From Rhodococcus sp. SMB37 (GTDB taxonomy: Bacteria; Actinomycetota; Actinomycetes; Mycobacteriales; Mycobacteriaceae): a stretch of 64,000 nt of DNA. Positions 10,088 to 19,967 of the stretch are shown here, piece after piece. How positions within the stretch are numbered: the stretch's first letter is position 1; each line of letters opens with the position of its first letter. The position numbers and the translations under genes were made by a program. The stretch spans positions 1 to 64,000 of the forward strand of contig NZ_SLVY01000016.1 in NCBI RefSeq assembly GCF_004345605.1, read 5' to 3'. The notes beneath the pieces were generated by a model. It searched no databases and was not told the origin of the DNA. It was given only the letters and a program-made list of their open reading frames with translations.

Positions 10088-10963
10088 ATGCGTGGAATCA
10101 TTCTCGCTGGGGGCACGGGGTCGCGGCTTCATCCGATCACTCTTGGCCCCAGTAAGCAACTTGTACCTGTCTACGACAAGCCGATGATCTACTACCCGCT
10201 CTCGACACTGATGCTCGCGGGCATTCGGGACATCCTTCTGATCACCACACCTCATGATGCAGACCAGTTTCGACGTTTGCTCGGCGACGGATCGCAGCTC
10301 GGTATCAATCTCACCTACACAGTCCAGGAGAAGCCCGACGGGCTGGCGCAGGCATTCGTGCTGGGCGCCGATCACGTGGGAACCGAATCAGCTGCGCTGG
10401 TGCTGGGCGACAACATCTTCTACGGACCTCGGATCGGTTCTCAACTGAATCGATTCGATCAACTTGAAGGTGGTGCGGTCTTCGCCTACCGGGTCTCGGA
10501 CCCGTCGGCATACGGGGTGGTCGAGTTCGATTCCGCGGGACGTGCATTGTCGTTGGAGGAGAAGCCCGTCGACCCGAAGTCGCATTATGCGGTGCCGGGC
10601 CTGTACTTCTACGACAACGACGTCATCGACATTGCACGGTCGCTGAAACCGTCCGCGCGTGGGGAATACGAGATCACCGACGTCAATCGCGCGTACCTCG
10701 AGGCAGGAAGACTCCAGGTCGAGGTACTGCCGCGCGGTACCGCATGGCTCGATACCGGCACGTTCGATTCGCTACTCGACGCGTCGAATTTCGTGCGCAC
10801 CATCGAGCAACGCCAAGGCCTGAAGATCGGTGTGCCCGAGGAAGTTGCATGGCGCCGCGGATTCATCACCGACGACGAGTTGGCCGCTCTGGCGCATCCG
10901 TTGGTGAAGTCGGGCTACGGCACATATCTGCTGGACATGCTTGATCAGGGAAGGGATCTCTAA
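10088..10963 (+). CDS. rmlA: Glucose-1-phosphate thymidylyltransferase
   Basis: First step of dTDP-rhamnose synthesis: dTTP plus glucose-1-phosphate to dTDP-glucose. The start at ATG 10088 gives [16 protein letters not shown], the canonical RmlA N-terminus, and 291 residues. An open frame runs on upstream antisense to rmlB, but that part is composition noise. Other motifs: [44 protein letters not shown] and WLDTGT. rmlC follows after five bases. Confidence 0.96.
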   Translation: MRGIILAGGTGSRLHPITLGPSKQLVPVYDKPMIYYPLSTLMLAGIRDILLITTPHDADQFRRLLGDGSQLGINLTYTVQEKPDGLAQAFVLGADHVGTESAALVLGDNIFYGPRIGSQLNRFDQLEGGAVFAYRVSDPSAYGVVEFDSAGRALSLEEKPVDPKSHYAVPGLYFYDNDVIDIARSLKPSARGEYEITDVNRAYLEAGRLQVEVLPRGTAWLDTGTFDSLLDASNFVRTIEQRQGLKIGVPEEVAWRRGFITDDELAALAHPLVKSGYGTYLLDMLDQGRDL

Positions 10964-10968
10964 GCGAT

Positions 10969-11547
10969 ATGGATTATCGAGAGTTGAAGATCGCGGGAGC
11001 GTGGGAGATCACGCCGAAGCAGTTCGGTGACGACCGAGGTGTATTCCTCGAGTGGTTCAAGCAGGCCACGTTCACGGAGGCGACGGGCCGGGAACTCGAC
11101 CTCGCCCAGGCCAATTGCTCGGTGTCGGCGGCGGGAGTGCTGCGCGGAATCCACTATGCAGATGTCCCGCCGGGGCAGGCGAAGTACGTGACCTGCGTGT
11201 CGGGGTCGGTGCTGGATGTCGTCGTCGATCTGCGGGTGGGGTCGCCGACGTTCGGGCAGTGGGATTCGGTGTTGCTCGACACCGTGGCTCGTCGTGCGAT
11301 CTTCCTGTCCGAGGGGTTGGGGCACGGATTCCTGGCGTTGGAAGACAATTCGACGGTGGTGTATCTGTGCTCGACGGGCTACGACCCGGAGCGTGAGCAC
11401 GAGGTTCACCCGCTGGATCCGGAGATCGGGATCGAGTGGCCGACGGTCGGGCCTGATGGCAGCCCGCTCGAGTACGAGCTGTCGGCTAAGGACCGGGCTG
11501 CACCTAGCCTGCACGAAGCGAAGCTTGGATGTCGACTACCGGCCTAG
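10969..11547 (+). CDS. rmlC: dTDP-4-dehydrorhamnose 3,5-epimerase
   Basis: Third step of the rhamnose pathway. A 192-residue cupin with the family motifs DDRGVFLEWFK, QANCSVSAAGVLRGIHY (the His is the catalytic base), GQAKYVTCVSGSVLDVVVDLR and EGLGHGFLAL. It lies five bases behind rmlA, whose last codons carry GGGAAGGGA as ribosome-binding site. The next pathway enzyme, RmlD, is not beside it or anywhere in the window. Confidence 0.95.
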   Translation: MDYRELKIAGAWEITPKQFGDDRGVFLEWFKQATFTEATGRELDLAQANCSVSAAGVLRGIHYADVPPGQAKYVTCVSGSVLDVVVDLRVGSPTFGQWDSVLLDTVARRAIFLSEGLGHGFLALEDNSTVVYLCSTGYDPEREHEVHPLDPEIGIEWPTVGPDGSPLEYELSAKDRAAPSLHEAKLGCRLPA

Positions 11548-12444
11548 ATCTCGGTATCGGAAGGCCGGCCAATAATTCAGACACACAGGATAATTCGTAC
11601 CCTGTCTTGTGGTTCGTTAGGTGGGGTCGGCTATAGCGCGGCAACAGTGCAAACGCTATGCACGCTCAATCACTGTGATATTAACCACTAAAGATCCGGG
11701 TCTGCATCAAAAAGTACCCGATAGTAACTTACCTCACGGGCGTAATGTCCGAGTTGACCTGGCATTTCGTAGTGGCCCATTGGGGAGCGGGGGTGCGCGC
11801 GGGCGAGTGTGCAAGGCTCTCGATGAAACCTGAATGACCCATTCGAGATGCGCAGAGCGGCCCGGTGCTTCAGCATTGCAGGGTAAGAAGGCTCGCGAAC
11901 GCTGGCGTGCGTCACTTGGGAGGGTGGCGGCAGGTCTGCCTCGCGCGTCGTGGTTGTGCGGAGTCGGAGGTGCGCGCCTCTAATCTGCGTTCACTGGGGA
12001 GGCAGTCAGCGGATGGATGGCGCTGTCAATGATAGAGGGAGTCCGGGCCTTAAGGCCGATGCGACCCATTCAGATTCGTTAGGGCAGCCGTGCCGAGGGA
12101 CGCGCTGCGCCCGCCCACTGGGGTTTGGTTGACGCCGTATGAACCGATTGGGACGCGTCGGGTGGACACTCTACGACTACACAGCTTCAACCGGTATAGA
12201 GAATTGCGGAGCCCACGAGTAGGGGTGCCGGGTGGAGGCCGCGACTCTTGCTGAGTTCCGATGACGTAGATCTCGGCCTCGGGTTTGGCACTCAACCGTT
12301 CCGCGAAGAGGTTCGGTCTTTCAGGCGATGTATGCATCTGAAGACCGCAAACTATCGCTTCATATCGAGTCAAGCGCGCTAGACACGAAAACCAGAAAAC
12401 CACGCCGGCGCGAAAGATGCTGGCCTGCTACAGAAGGAGTCGCG
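11548..12444. other. 0.9-kb gene-free region ahead of the polysaccharide operon
   Basis: About 900 bases in which no frame has the codon use of the neighbours, and the short frames on both strands look random. Base composition changes here from the rml genes to the A+T-richer operon downstream, so it is a likely junction of transferred DNA. It should contain the operon promoter and leader. I found no strong hairpin with a T-run behind rmlC. Confidence 0.45.
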
Positions 12445-13710
12445 GTGCCAGGAAAAGGCAAGGTTGTTGTTGTTGGCCAAGGCTACGTTGGACTGCCGGT
12501 CGCAATGAGGGCGCAGGAAGTTGGCTACGACGTCGTCGGGATCGATCTGGACGAAATTAAGGTGACTTCGCTTGAGAGTGGCCATTCGTATGTCAGTGAT
12601 ATCTCTGATGAAGAGCTTCAGTCCGCATTGAAGGGTGGACGTTACAAAGCTTCGTCTTCATATGATGCCGCCGCGGAGTTTGACGTTGCAGTTCTAACCG
12701 TTCCCACGCCTCTCAGAGAGAGTCTGCCTGACCTGTCCTTCATCGAATCGGCAGCGATATCGATCGCTTCCATGATGAAACAGGGCTCCCTCGTGATTCT
12801 AGAATCGACGACCTACCCGGGCACCACTGAAGAGTTGTTGGTTCCACTACTCGAACAGAATAGCGGAATGGCGGCAGGAAGCGATTTTTATGTTGGATAC
12901 TCTCCGGAACGCATCGACCCCGGAAACAATAAATGGGGTTTGATGGAGACCCCCAAGGTGGTTTCGGGGGTTGGGGACAAAGCGCTCGCCAAGGTAAGAG
13001 AGTTCTACGGAGACCTTGTTCTCACCGTAGTTCCCGTTAGCTCGCCGAAAGAAGCGGAACTCGCAAAGCTCATCGAGAATACCTTTCGTCACGTAAATAT
13101 TGCGCTGGTCAACGAGATCGCGGTGTTTGCGAATCAACTTGGGGTTGACGCGTGGGAAGCTATTGAAGCTGCTAATACCAAGCCTTTCGGATTCATGAAG
13201 TTCACGCCAGGTCCTGGAGTAGGTGGCCATTGTCTCCCTGTCGACCCGAGTTACCTGTCGTGGCAGGTCAGAAGGAAGCTTGGCAAGAGCTTCCGGTTTG
13301 TAGAACTCGCAAATGACATCAATGATCATATGCCCGATTATGTAGTCCAGCGTCTGATGGCAATGCTAAACCGGGTTGGAAAGGCCATCAGCGGATCGAA
13401 GATCTTGATCGTAGGTGTGGCCTACAAGGAGAATACTGGCGATATCCGCGAGGCTCCCTCGATCCGCATCATCGACCTGCTCAGAGACTTCGGTGCGGAT
13501 GTCTCCGCAGTTGATCCATATGTCGAGAGACGGCAGTGGCCATCCGAGGCGACTGAAGTTTCCGTGAATGAGATCAACGTAGATAACTTCGATGCAGCTG
13601 TAGTCGTCACCTACCACCGTGAGTTTGAATCAATCAATTTCGAGAAATCAAGCATTCCGGTCCTTGATACGCGCCGAGCAGTGAAATCGAAATTCACCGA
13701 ATACCTGTAA
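12445..13710 (+). CDS. UDP-N-acetylhexosamine 6-dehydrogenase (WbpA/VipA-like)
   Basis: NAD-dependent four-electron oxidation of a UDP-sugar at C6 to a uronic acid. The GTG at 12445 has AAGGAG five bases upstream and opens with KVVVVGQGYVGLPVA, the Rossmann motif; 421 residues. TVPTPLRE, LESTTYPGTTEELL, GYSPERIDPGN, KLIENTFRHVNIALVNE and PGPGVGGHCLPVDP (catalytic Cys) are intact. The TTYPGTTEE and GHCLPVDPSYL wording is closer to UDP-GlcNAc (WbpA) and UDP-HexNAc enzymes than to UDP-glucose dehydrogenase, so UDP-GlcNAc or UDP-ManNAc is the likely substrate. First gene of a tight plus-strand operon. Confidence 0.88.
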   Translation: MPGKGKVVVVGQGYVGLPVAMRAQEVGYDVVGIDLDEIKVTSLESGHSYVSDISDEELQSALKGGRYKASSSYDAAAEFDVAVLTVPTPLRESLPDLSFIESAAISIASMMKQGSLVILESTTYPGTTEELLVPLLEQNSGMAAGSDFYVGYSPERIDPGNNKWGLMETPKVVSGVGDKALAKVREFYGDLVLTVVPVSSPKEAELAKLIENTFRHVNIALVNEIAVFANQLGVDAWEAIEAANTKPFGFMKFTPGPGVGGHCLPVDPSYLSWQVRRKLGKSFRFVELANDINDHMPDYVVQRLMAMLNRVGKAISGSKILIVGVAYKENTGDIREAPSIRIIDLLRDFGADVSAVDPYVERRQWPSEATEVSVNEINVDNFDAAVVVTYHREFESINFEKSSIPVLDTRRAVKSKFTEYL

Positions 13711-13765
13711 CCCCAATCATCTCGATAGGAATCAGGATGATCGCTATCAAGGAAGGCGGTTCGAG

Positions 13766-14899
13766 GTGAAACAGAGCGTAATAAACATCTACCCCATGCA
13801 TGGATACTACAAATCACTTCTCACTGGTTTCCGTACTCGCGATGGCCACATCATGGAATGGTTGGCAAGCGAGGGCGCCAACGGGTGTGAGAATGTGGAT
13901 GTATATTCACGTGCTGAGCCCGTGGGCTATAGAAGGTGGAAGTTACGTGGAACGACAGACAAACCACTCGCCAACACTCGCGACCTCACCCCAGACGTGC
14001 TGTGGCCACCGAATCCACGCGACCCGAAAAATTGGTGGGTCACTTCTGCACGCTTTTATAAGTCCCCACAACACGATGGGCCGTCCATCGTGTGGAATCC
14101 TATGACTGCGCTCTCCCCGAGCCTGCGCAATTACTGGGAGAACTCGACGACTCCCTTGCACTTAGACCTACTCGATGATTGGTCCGTGCATCACGATTTC
14201 GTTTCAATTAGAGATCGAGTGAATGAGGCCTACCGGATAATTTTGGGTTTGGCTACGTCTGTGACGGCAAACTCGGAAGGCACAATAGCGCTCGCGAATC
14301 GATTCGGACGCACCGACGCCGTGTTGCTGCCAAACGGTTGCGACCCGGAGAAGTTCTCCACAATATCTCAGGCGAGTGGAGATACTACGGTCGGATATAT
14401 TGGCAAAATTGGTGAGCGACTCGATGTGGACATGATCCGGGACGTCTGCGAGAGTCTACCTAATGTCAAATTCGTATTCGCTGGGCCCGTGTTGGGGACT
14501 CGCGTAGGTCGCGAATTGTCGAGAATCCCCAACATCGATATGCTCGGAGACGTTCGCTATCCTGAGATCCCAGAGTTGCTGAGCAGATTTGACATTGGAT
14601 GGGTGCCGCATGGCGTTGAGAAGGGTCAAGTGGGTGGTGACGCCATCAAAATATACGAGTATCGGGCAGCCGGGCTCCAAGTAGTCACCACGCCAATCAT
14701 CGGTACTCGTGAACGTCCAATGGACGGAGTGCATGTTGCGTCAGCGGCAGAGCATAGCGCCATCATCAGTAGTCTTGTTGGCAAGGAAGGGCGTGTGGCT
14801 CGAGATCTTTCGCCGTTACCGCGTGAGCTGACATGGGAGTATAAGACCGGTGTCATCGTGCAAATGTTGAAATCCGGTGCCGTAGAAAATGACGAGTAA
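13766..14899 (+). CDS. Glycosyltransferase, GT-B fold
   Basis: 377 residues, GTG start with GGAAGG upstream. The C-terminal half has the GT4-like pattern: a GYIGKIGERLD strand, LPNVKFVFAGP, DVRYPEIPELLSRFDIGWVPH and KIYEYRAAGLQVVTTPI (the E-x-x-A nucleotide-sugar segment). It probably adds one sugar of the repeat unit on the cytoplasmic face. The gene is A+T-rich compared with rml and NRPS genes, and its end overlaps the flippase gene by 11 bases. Donor and acceptor are unknown. Confidence 0.82.
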   Translation: MKQSVINIYPMHGYYKSLLTGFRTRDGHIMEWLASEGANGCENVDVYSRAEPVGYRRWKLRGTTDKPLANTRDLTPDVLWPPNPRDPKNWWVTSARFYKSPQHDGPSIVWNPMTALSPSLRNYWENSTTPLHLDLLDDWSVHHDFVSIRDRVNEAYRIILGLATSVTANSEGTIALANRFGRTDAVLLPNGCDPEKFSTISQASGDTTVGYIGKIGERLDVDMIRDVCESLPNVKFVFAGPVLGTRVGRELSRIPNIDMLGDVRYPEIPELLSRFDIGWVPHGVEKGQVGGDAIKIYEYRAAGLQVVTTPIIGTRERPMDGVHVASAAEHSAIISSLVGKEGRVARDLSPLPRELTWEYKTGVIVQMLKSGAVENDE

Positions 14900-16091
14900 G
14901 AGTCGGGCGAAACTGGCGAGTGTCAGTAACAAGCTTTTCAAACCGCTCCTCATTGGGCAGTGTTTGACGGTTCTCGTTGCGTTCTTGCAGATGCTCGTAT
15001 TCTCGAGGTACATGCCTGTTTCTGACTTTGCTATCTTCGGTTTCACGACTGCTATCTGGGCTATGGGGGTAGCGTTCACGGGAAGTTCTATTGGGACTCG
15101 GGTGATGCGTGACCTGGTTGATGGGGCATCTCGGATATTGCTCGGCCAGCGTGAACTGTTTAGTTGCGGTTTAACCGTCGCTCTTGCATCGATCGTATCC
15201 TTCTTATACACCGGTGACGCCCTGATTACTTCGCTAATCGGCCTTTCCCTACTCGCATCAATTGGTGCCGAGGTCGCGAGTTACGTGTCGCTGGGAAGAG
15301 GCAAAAAATGGACATATGCCTGCAGCCTCGTAATCCGAAATCTGGGCGGACTGGTATTCGGTGGAGTAGTTCTCATCGACGAAGGCCAGACCGTTTCGAT
15401 TCAAATGGTTCTTGCAGGGATGATCGTATCTAGTGTTGTCGCGGTTGGTATACAGGTCCGAGAAGCGCCAAAGATAGTTCGTATGTCAAATCTTTCGGCG
15501 GTTGGTTTTGTCGGAGCCACTAATCTCGTTCTATGGGTTATTGCAGCTGGCGATAGAGTCATTTTGGGTTTCACGGTTGATGCAACCCAGCTTGCAACCT
15601 ATTCCCTTATCTATGGGCTGGCCGACCGGGCCTTCAGAGTCACAAATTCGACATACGTTTCGTCGACGATGCCGGTGGTTCTTGCTGGCGGGGCGCAGAG
15701 GTGGGCGAAACAATATCGACTCGTGGTTACAATCCTTGGTATTACCATCGCGATGCTTTCACCTGTGATGGTTGACTGGATTTCCGGGGGGCGATATTCG
15801 GTCGATCTGGGGCTACCAATTGTGCTCGTCGGTGCACTCGCCTTCTACGCCTTATCGGGACCGGACTATGTGGAGTGCGTCCGCTTAAACAAGGTGCGTG
15901 AGTTGTTTGTTCCGATCGCAGTTACTGCTGCCGCTTCCTACATATTGTTGTGGTTCCTATCTCCCCATGTAGGTTATTACGGCGCAGCATTTTGTAAGCT
16001 GGTTTGTTACGCAGTCTGGTTCTTCCTTACCATCTACGTAGTCCGGAAGTGGCGGGAGGTTGGAATTGAAGAATCTAGTCGAACTAGATAA
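14889..16091 (+). CDS. wzx: Polysaccharide repeat-unit flippase (Wzx-like, MATE/MOP superfamily)
   Basis: A 400-residue protein that is almost entirely membrane helices (about 12 predicted by eye), with the Wzx/RfbX layout and scattered charged residues in the helices such as GDRVILG near 225. It would flip polyprenyl-linked repeat units across the cytoplasmic membrane. The ATG lies inside the last codons of the preceding glycosyltransferase, so the two are translationally coupled. The downstream polymerase gene overlaps its end. Sequence identity in this family is always low, so the assignment rests on topology and position. Confidence 0.78.
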   Translation: MTSKSRAKLASVSNKLFKPLLIGQCLTVLVAFLQMLVFSRYMPVSDFAIFGFTTAIWAMGVAFTGSSIGTRVMRDLVDGASRILLGQRELFSCGLTVALASIVSFLYTGDALITSLIGLSLLASIGAEVASYVSLGRGKKWTYACSLVIRNLGGLVFGGVVLIDEGQTVSIQMVLAGMIVSSVVAVGIQVREAPKIVRMSNLSAVGFVGATNLVLWVIAAGDRVILGFTVDATQLATYSLIYGLADRAFRVTNSTYVSSTMPVVLAGGAQRWAKQYRLVVTILGITIAMLSPVMVDWISGGRYSVDLGLPIVLVGALAFYALSGPDYVECVRLNKVRELFVPIAVTAAASYILLWFLSPHVGYYGAAFCKLVCYAVWFFLTIYVVRKWREVGIEESSRTR

Positions 16092-17355
16092 TTCTCTATG
16101 GTTGACCGGATCGGTGGCGGTGGTCGCCGCTTTCCTTGCGGCACCATTTGGTGCTGGTGTTGGGGCTGTAAGCATCGGACTTCTGCTGCTCGCTCTAGGC
16201 GCGGCGATATTCAGCGGGCAGCGAGCGTATTCCACCGTTGTGCTCCCGCCTGCGTTCTTTGTCTGCGGTTACTGGGCGGTGTTGATTTTCCACCCGAACA
16301 TTCCAACCACAATTACTGGGATGTTGGGCTGGACCAAATCGGTCATGATTGTCGTCAGCATTCTCTTGGGAGCTGTTTGGCTTCAGTCCCGCGTGAAGGC
16401 GACTAGGTTTCTGATATGGCTCCTGAATGTGGCGTGCTTGGGATCGATTGTACTTCACCTATGGTTTCCTCAAATCGAGAGTTCAGTGGTTCGTTCCGCC
16501 GACATGTATACGGGCATGTTTGGTGGGGAAACGAGAATGCAAGGGATATTTGCGGGTCCGTTCCATATGGCTCTCGCGGGCAGTTTTTTATTTCTGTATG
16601 GAATCTTTTCGGTCGTAGATAGGGGCCAACGGCGAATCGCGATTGCATCCATCGCGATCGGAATCGTCTCGTTGCATCTCAGCATGGTCCGAACTGGCTA
16701 CGTCATTATTCTAGTTGGGCTGCTAGTCGGATTATTGTTCAAACCTCTTCGTCGGCGGCTTGTTGGATATTTGCGGCCAGCAGGTCTGATCGCAATTATT
16801 GGCGTAATTCTCGTGGAATTGATATTCCACCCCATTCAGACTGCGTTCTTCGAGAACGAGGTTGTCGAATCTATCTTTGGTCTATCGACTGACAGCAGAT
16901 TCGAAGGCCGGATTTTCACGTGGTCACATGCATGGGAGATGTTTCTGAATTCCCCGGTCTTTGGTTACGGCTCGGGTAGCTCTGGGGATACTTTGAGTGT
17001 GGAGTTTGTTACCGGGAACCACGTGACTTCGCACAATGCCGTTCTGAAGTATCTTGTCGAGGGCGGTGTGATTGGTCTAATCCTAGTCGGGTGGCTGGTG
17101 GTCGTTCTCTTCAAGGCTATTCGTGATGCCGGCCATATGTCCCCGGAAGTCATTGCTGCCACGATATGTTTAGTTGGTTTCGGTCTTGTCGGATCGACGG
17201 TGGAGTCAATGCCTGTAATCCTTGTGCTCGGAGTCTTGTTGGGTCTTGCGACCCAAAAAGGCGGGGATTGTGACTTCGGCGAGCAGACGGCTGATCGGAA
17301 GGCCCGAGAATGCGGGGACATGGAGATCCAGAACGAGGCAGGCGCCGAGCGGTGA
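16066..17355 (+). CDS. wzy: O-antigen polymerase/ligase-type membrane protein (Wzy-like)
   Basis: About 429 residues with 11-12 hydrophobic segments and a large external loop containing RFEGRIFTWSHAWEMFLNSPVFGYGSG and HNAVLKYLVEGGVIG, the Wzy_C signature of polymerases and ligases that use lipid-linked glycans. The TTG at 16066 has GGGAGG six bases upstream; a TTG at 16060 is too close to it. It overlaps the flippase gene by 26 bases. In this context polymerisation of the flipped repeat unit is the likely job. Confidence 0.82.
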   Translation: MKNLVELDNSLWLTGSVAVVAAFLAAPFGAGVGAVSIGLLLLALGAAIFSGQRAYSTVVLPPAFFVCGYWAVLIFHPNIPTTITGMLGWTKSVMIVVSILLGAVWLQSRVKATRFLIWLLNVACLGSIVLHLWFPQIESSVVRSADMYTGMFGGETRMQGIFAGPFHMALAGSFLFLYGIFSVVDRGQRRIAIASIAIGIVSLHLSMVRTGYVIILVGLLVGLLFKPLRRRLVGYLRPAGLIAIIGVILVELIFHPIQTAFFENEVVESIFGLSTDSRFEGRIFTWSHAWEMFLNSPVFGYGSGSSGDTLSVEFVTGNHVTSHNAVLKYLVEGGVIGLILVGWLVVVLFKAIRDAGHMSPEVIAATICLVGFGLVGSTVESMPVILVLGVLLGLATQKGGDCDFGEQTADRKARECGDMEIQNEAGAER

Positions 17356-17484
17356 GGCTCGGTAAATAGCTCTCAGTGTTGACGCGCCCATTGGTACCGG
17401 CCAGTTATATGGTGTTATGTGTGAGCGATGATTCTGACGACGATGGCGAGTATGGTGTTTCGTCGTGCAGGGTAATTGGATCCG

Positions 17485-18285
17485 GTGCATACTAGACCAG
17501 TGATCGACAAGATTATTGTTGCGTACAATACGCAGAATGTGTTGGCCGGCTGTATTGAGTCACTCAGTGACGATGGCAACATCTACGTTGTCAACAACTC
17601 ACCAGAGGCCCCGCTTGGTATTGAATCTTCCGCTCGAGTTACCGTGCTGGAACCTGGTGAAAACCTGGGGTTCGGGCGAGGTGTGAATTATGCGTCTGAG
17701 CGGGTGAAAACCGAATACGTAGCGATTGTGAACCCAGATCTCGTTGTCGACCGGGGTACGCTCGAGTTGTGTGTCCAGAAGCTTGACGAGTCGCCCAATG
17801 TGGCTTTGCTATCGCCTCGGGTTTATGTCAATGGATCCTTGTTCCCAACATCTGAACATGAGGTTTCGTTGCCCCGCTACCTTGCACACTCACTTGGGTT
17901 CGGGGATAGGTTTGGAGTTGCGCGTTCAGTGAAGGCGCATCGACAAACGCATAAGACGGACGCGGTTAACGGCGCCTTCATGGTTGCTCGGCGCGAAGCG
18001 CTTGATCAGGTCATGTGGTTTGACAAGTCGATTTTTCTATTCGGCGAGGAAATCGACTTGTGTCGTAGGCTGCGGCGGCGTGGTTGGTCGGTTCTCTATT
18101 TGGCTGCTGGGCATGTTGATCATCTGGATGGTTATTCGTCAGGCGAGGCAAAGTTCGATGTCAGGGCCCTCCGGCGGCAAGCACGTGTAGAGCAGCTTCG
18201 TCGTGCACGAGGTCCAGTGCAGGCTCGCATTTACGAGGCGATCTTGAAAATTGCAGCAAAGGGCGCTTCCGTGCCTCCAGGATGA
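17485..18285 (+). CDS. Family 2 glycosyltransferase (rhamnosyltransferase WbbL-like)
   Basis: About 266 residues. The N-terminus IIVAYNTQNVLAGCIESL, GENLGFGRGVNYA and the D-x-D-like VNPDLVVDR place it in GT2 with the WbbL-type enzymes. VNGAFMVARREAL, FDKSIFLFGEEIDLCRRLRRRG and VDHLDG complete the family pattern. Known relatives mainly transfer rhamnose from dTDP-rhamnose, which fits the rml genes nearby, but donor specificity is inferred. A TTG at 17476 is an alternative start; neither start has a strong ribosome-binding site. It is separated from wzy by about 130 bases and ends in a strong terminator region. Confidence 0.85.
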   Translation: MHTRPVIDKIIVAYNTQNVLAGCIESLSDDGNIYVVNNSPEAPLGIESSARVTVLEPGENLGFGRGVNYASERVKTEYVAIVNPDLVVDRGTLELCVQKLDESPNVALLSPRVYVNGSLFPTSEHEVSLPRYLAHSLGFGDRFGVARSVKAHRQTHKTDAVNGAFMVARREALDQVMWFDKSIFLFGEEIDLCRRLRRRGWSVLYLAAGHVDHLDGYSSGEAKFDVRALRRQARVEQLRRARGPVQARIYEAILKIAAKGASVPPG

Positions 18286-18550
18286 GCATCATTCTGTGTT
18301 GACGTATAAAGACTCAGGACCTGATTGACCTGTTGTCATCGGCGCATGGTATCCAGATAGCCTGACCTATGGAATCTTGCTGCATGAATTTTCTAGAACA
18401 GGATGGGTCCGAATGGTCGGTCTCGCTTCGATGCTCAATGAGATGGGGGAGACACTATGCGGGCACCGGCAGAATTGGCTGCTGTCTCCTACCGTTGACT
18501 GAACCCTCCCGGCAGCACGTGAATCTCAGATTGCCTATCTACGGACATTC
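18286..18550. other. Non-coding trailer behind the GT2 gene
   Basis: About 265 bases with no supported gene. A short open frame at 18369-18560 has neither a ribosome-binding site nor family resemblance and runs into the terminator stem. Confidence 0.4.
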
Positions 18551-18590
18551 ACAACTGTGACGCTCGAATTCGTGCGGGCGTCACAGTTGT
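18551..18590. terminator. Bidirectional terminator between convergent glycosyltransferase genes
   Basis: Perfect 13-bp inverted repeat ACAACTGTGACGC / GCGTCACAGTTGT around a 14-base loop, followed on the plus strand by TTTGATTT. It separates the plus-strand polysaccharide operon from the converging minus-strand glycosyltransferase. Confidence 0.85.
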
Positions 18591-18667
18591 TTTGATTTAT
18601 TCACGTCGCGGAATCTGGTTCTATTGTCGCGAGGTTTTAGAACTCGACTCTGCGGGGTCCACTTGTG

Positions 18668-19786
18668 CTACTTAGTGGAATATTCACCCGACTGGACAAG
18701 TTCTAAAAGCGCACTATTATAGCTCTGGCATACGCCAGCCCACGTGTAGTCGGTTGATTGCCGTTGCTTTCCGTTGGTGCTGAGATGCCTCTGTAGTCCA
18801 GGGTTTGATAGGACCTTGCAAACAGTACGCGCGATATCGTCCGGGTTCGGCGATACAAACAGACCTTCCGCGCCAAGTACTTCACGATTGAATACAGTAT
18901 CGCGTGCGACTACCGGAGATCCACACGCCATTGCTTGGATCAGTGCTGGGTTCGTACCGCCAACGCTATGGCCGTGGAAATATGCCCCGGCGTTCTGCCA
19001 GAGTGAAAATAGCTTCTGATCGTCATTTAAATGGCCGTACCAGTGAATTCGATCGGAGCTCTCCGAGAGTGCCTTTGCTTGTTGGTCAAATTCTCCTCCG
19101 TAACCAGAGGAACCGACTATCGCGACGTCCCATCGGGCGCTGATTTCTTGGGCGGCCACGAAGAACTCCTGCACAGTATTTTCCGGGACAAAACGAGCTA
19201 CCATGAGTGCGTATTTTCCGCGTTTAAGGTTGTCTACGGGTTGAAGTTGACCCGGTTCGACTGCGCCGTAGGGAATGAATTTACCTGATCTTCGAAAATC
19301 TGATCTCCACCTATCGCCGATGGCCCGGGAATCAAATATGAGCTCGTCGGCGAACCTAGCTGTCAGATTTGCGCCTGCCTTGAACGCGGCTTTTGCTTTC
19401 CTTCCCCACTTTGCTCTCTCCCATTCGATTCCATCGACGTTGACTATGGTGGGGATGCCGCGTGCTTTCAGGATGGGGAGCCAAAATCCGTTGGCGACAT
19501 TCATGATGAGTGCGACGTCGGGATGTTGTGAGGCAGTATGGAAGCTCGATGTTAATCCGTAGGAAAGGGTGCTTAGCGATTTGCTCTCGATTCCTCGCGT
19601 GGTAATTCTGTGTACGCGAGGATCGAGTCCGGGGTCGTTCGGGTTGGTGGCGCCTTCTCGTCCGTAGACAGAGACATTCCATCCTTCGTTGACGAGATAT
19701 GGGGATAGCTCGCGGATTAGGGTTTCGAAACCGCCGTAATAGCTGGGGTACCCACGTGTACCGAGTATGGCGACGGACTTAGTCAA
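18668..19786 (-). CDS. DUF1972 glycosyltransferase (WchF/Cps-type rhamnosyltransferase-like)
   Basis: 372 residues with the DUF1972 N-terminus VAILGTRGYPSYYGGFETLIRELSPYL, then NVDGIEWERAKWG and a GT4 C-terminal half with FVPENTVQEF, GSSGYGGEF, WYGHL, SVGGTNPALIQAMACGSPVV and NREVLG. Characterised members such as pneumococcal WchF add rhamnose to lipid-linked glucose, the first step after the phosphoglycosyl transferase; that match with the sugar genes here is suggestive. It is transcribed toward the main operon and stands about 180 bases downstream of glmS on the same strand. Confidence 0.88.
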   Translation of the reverse strand: MTKSVAILGTRGYPSYYGGFETLIRELSPYLVNEGWNVSVYGREGATNPNDPGLDPRVHRITTRGIESKSLSTLSYGLTSSFHTASQHPDVALIMNVANGFWLPILKARGIPTIVNVDGIEWERAKWGRKAKAAFKAGANLTARFADELIFDSRAIGDRWRSDFRRSGKFIPYGAVEPGQLQPVDNLKRGKYALMVARFVPENTVQEFFVAAQEISARWDVAIVGSSGYGGEFDQQAKALSESSDRIHWYGHLNDDQKLFSLWQNAGAYFHGHSVGGTNPALIQAMACGSPVVARDTVFNREVLGAEGLFVSPNPDDIARTVCKVLSNPGLQRHLSTNGKQRQSTDYTWAGVCQSYNSALLELVQSGEYSTK

Positions 19787-19967
19787 TTTAGTATCCTTAC
19801 AAGCACGGTGAATGTTGAGTGGAGAAGCGGACGAGGGGTCCCTGAGCCAGGGTTAGCCAGCTGACGAAACGATTCTGAAGGTCCCGATCGTTGCATTGGG
19901 ACTCCAGAGTTTCGTTCACTGTGGATGTGGGTGAAAGGCGGGGGCCATCATGAGGGCATCGGATCTC

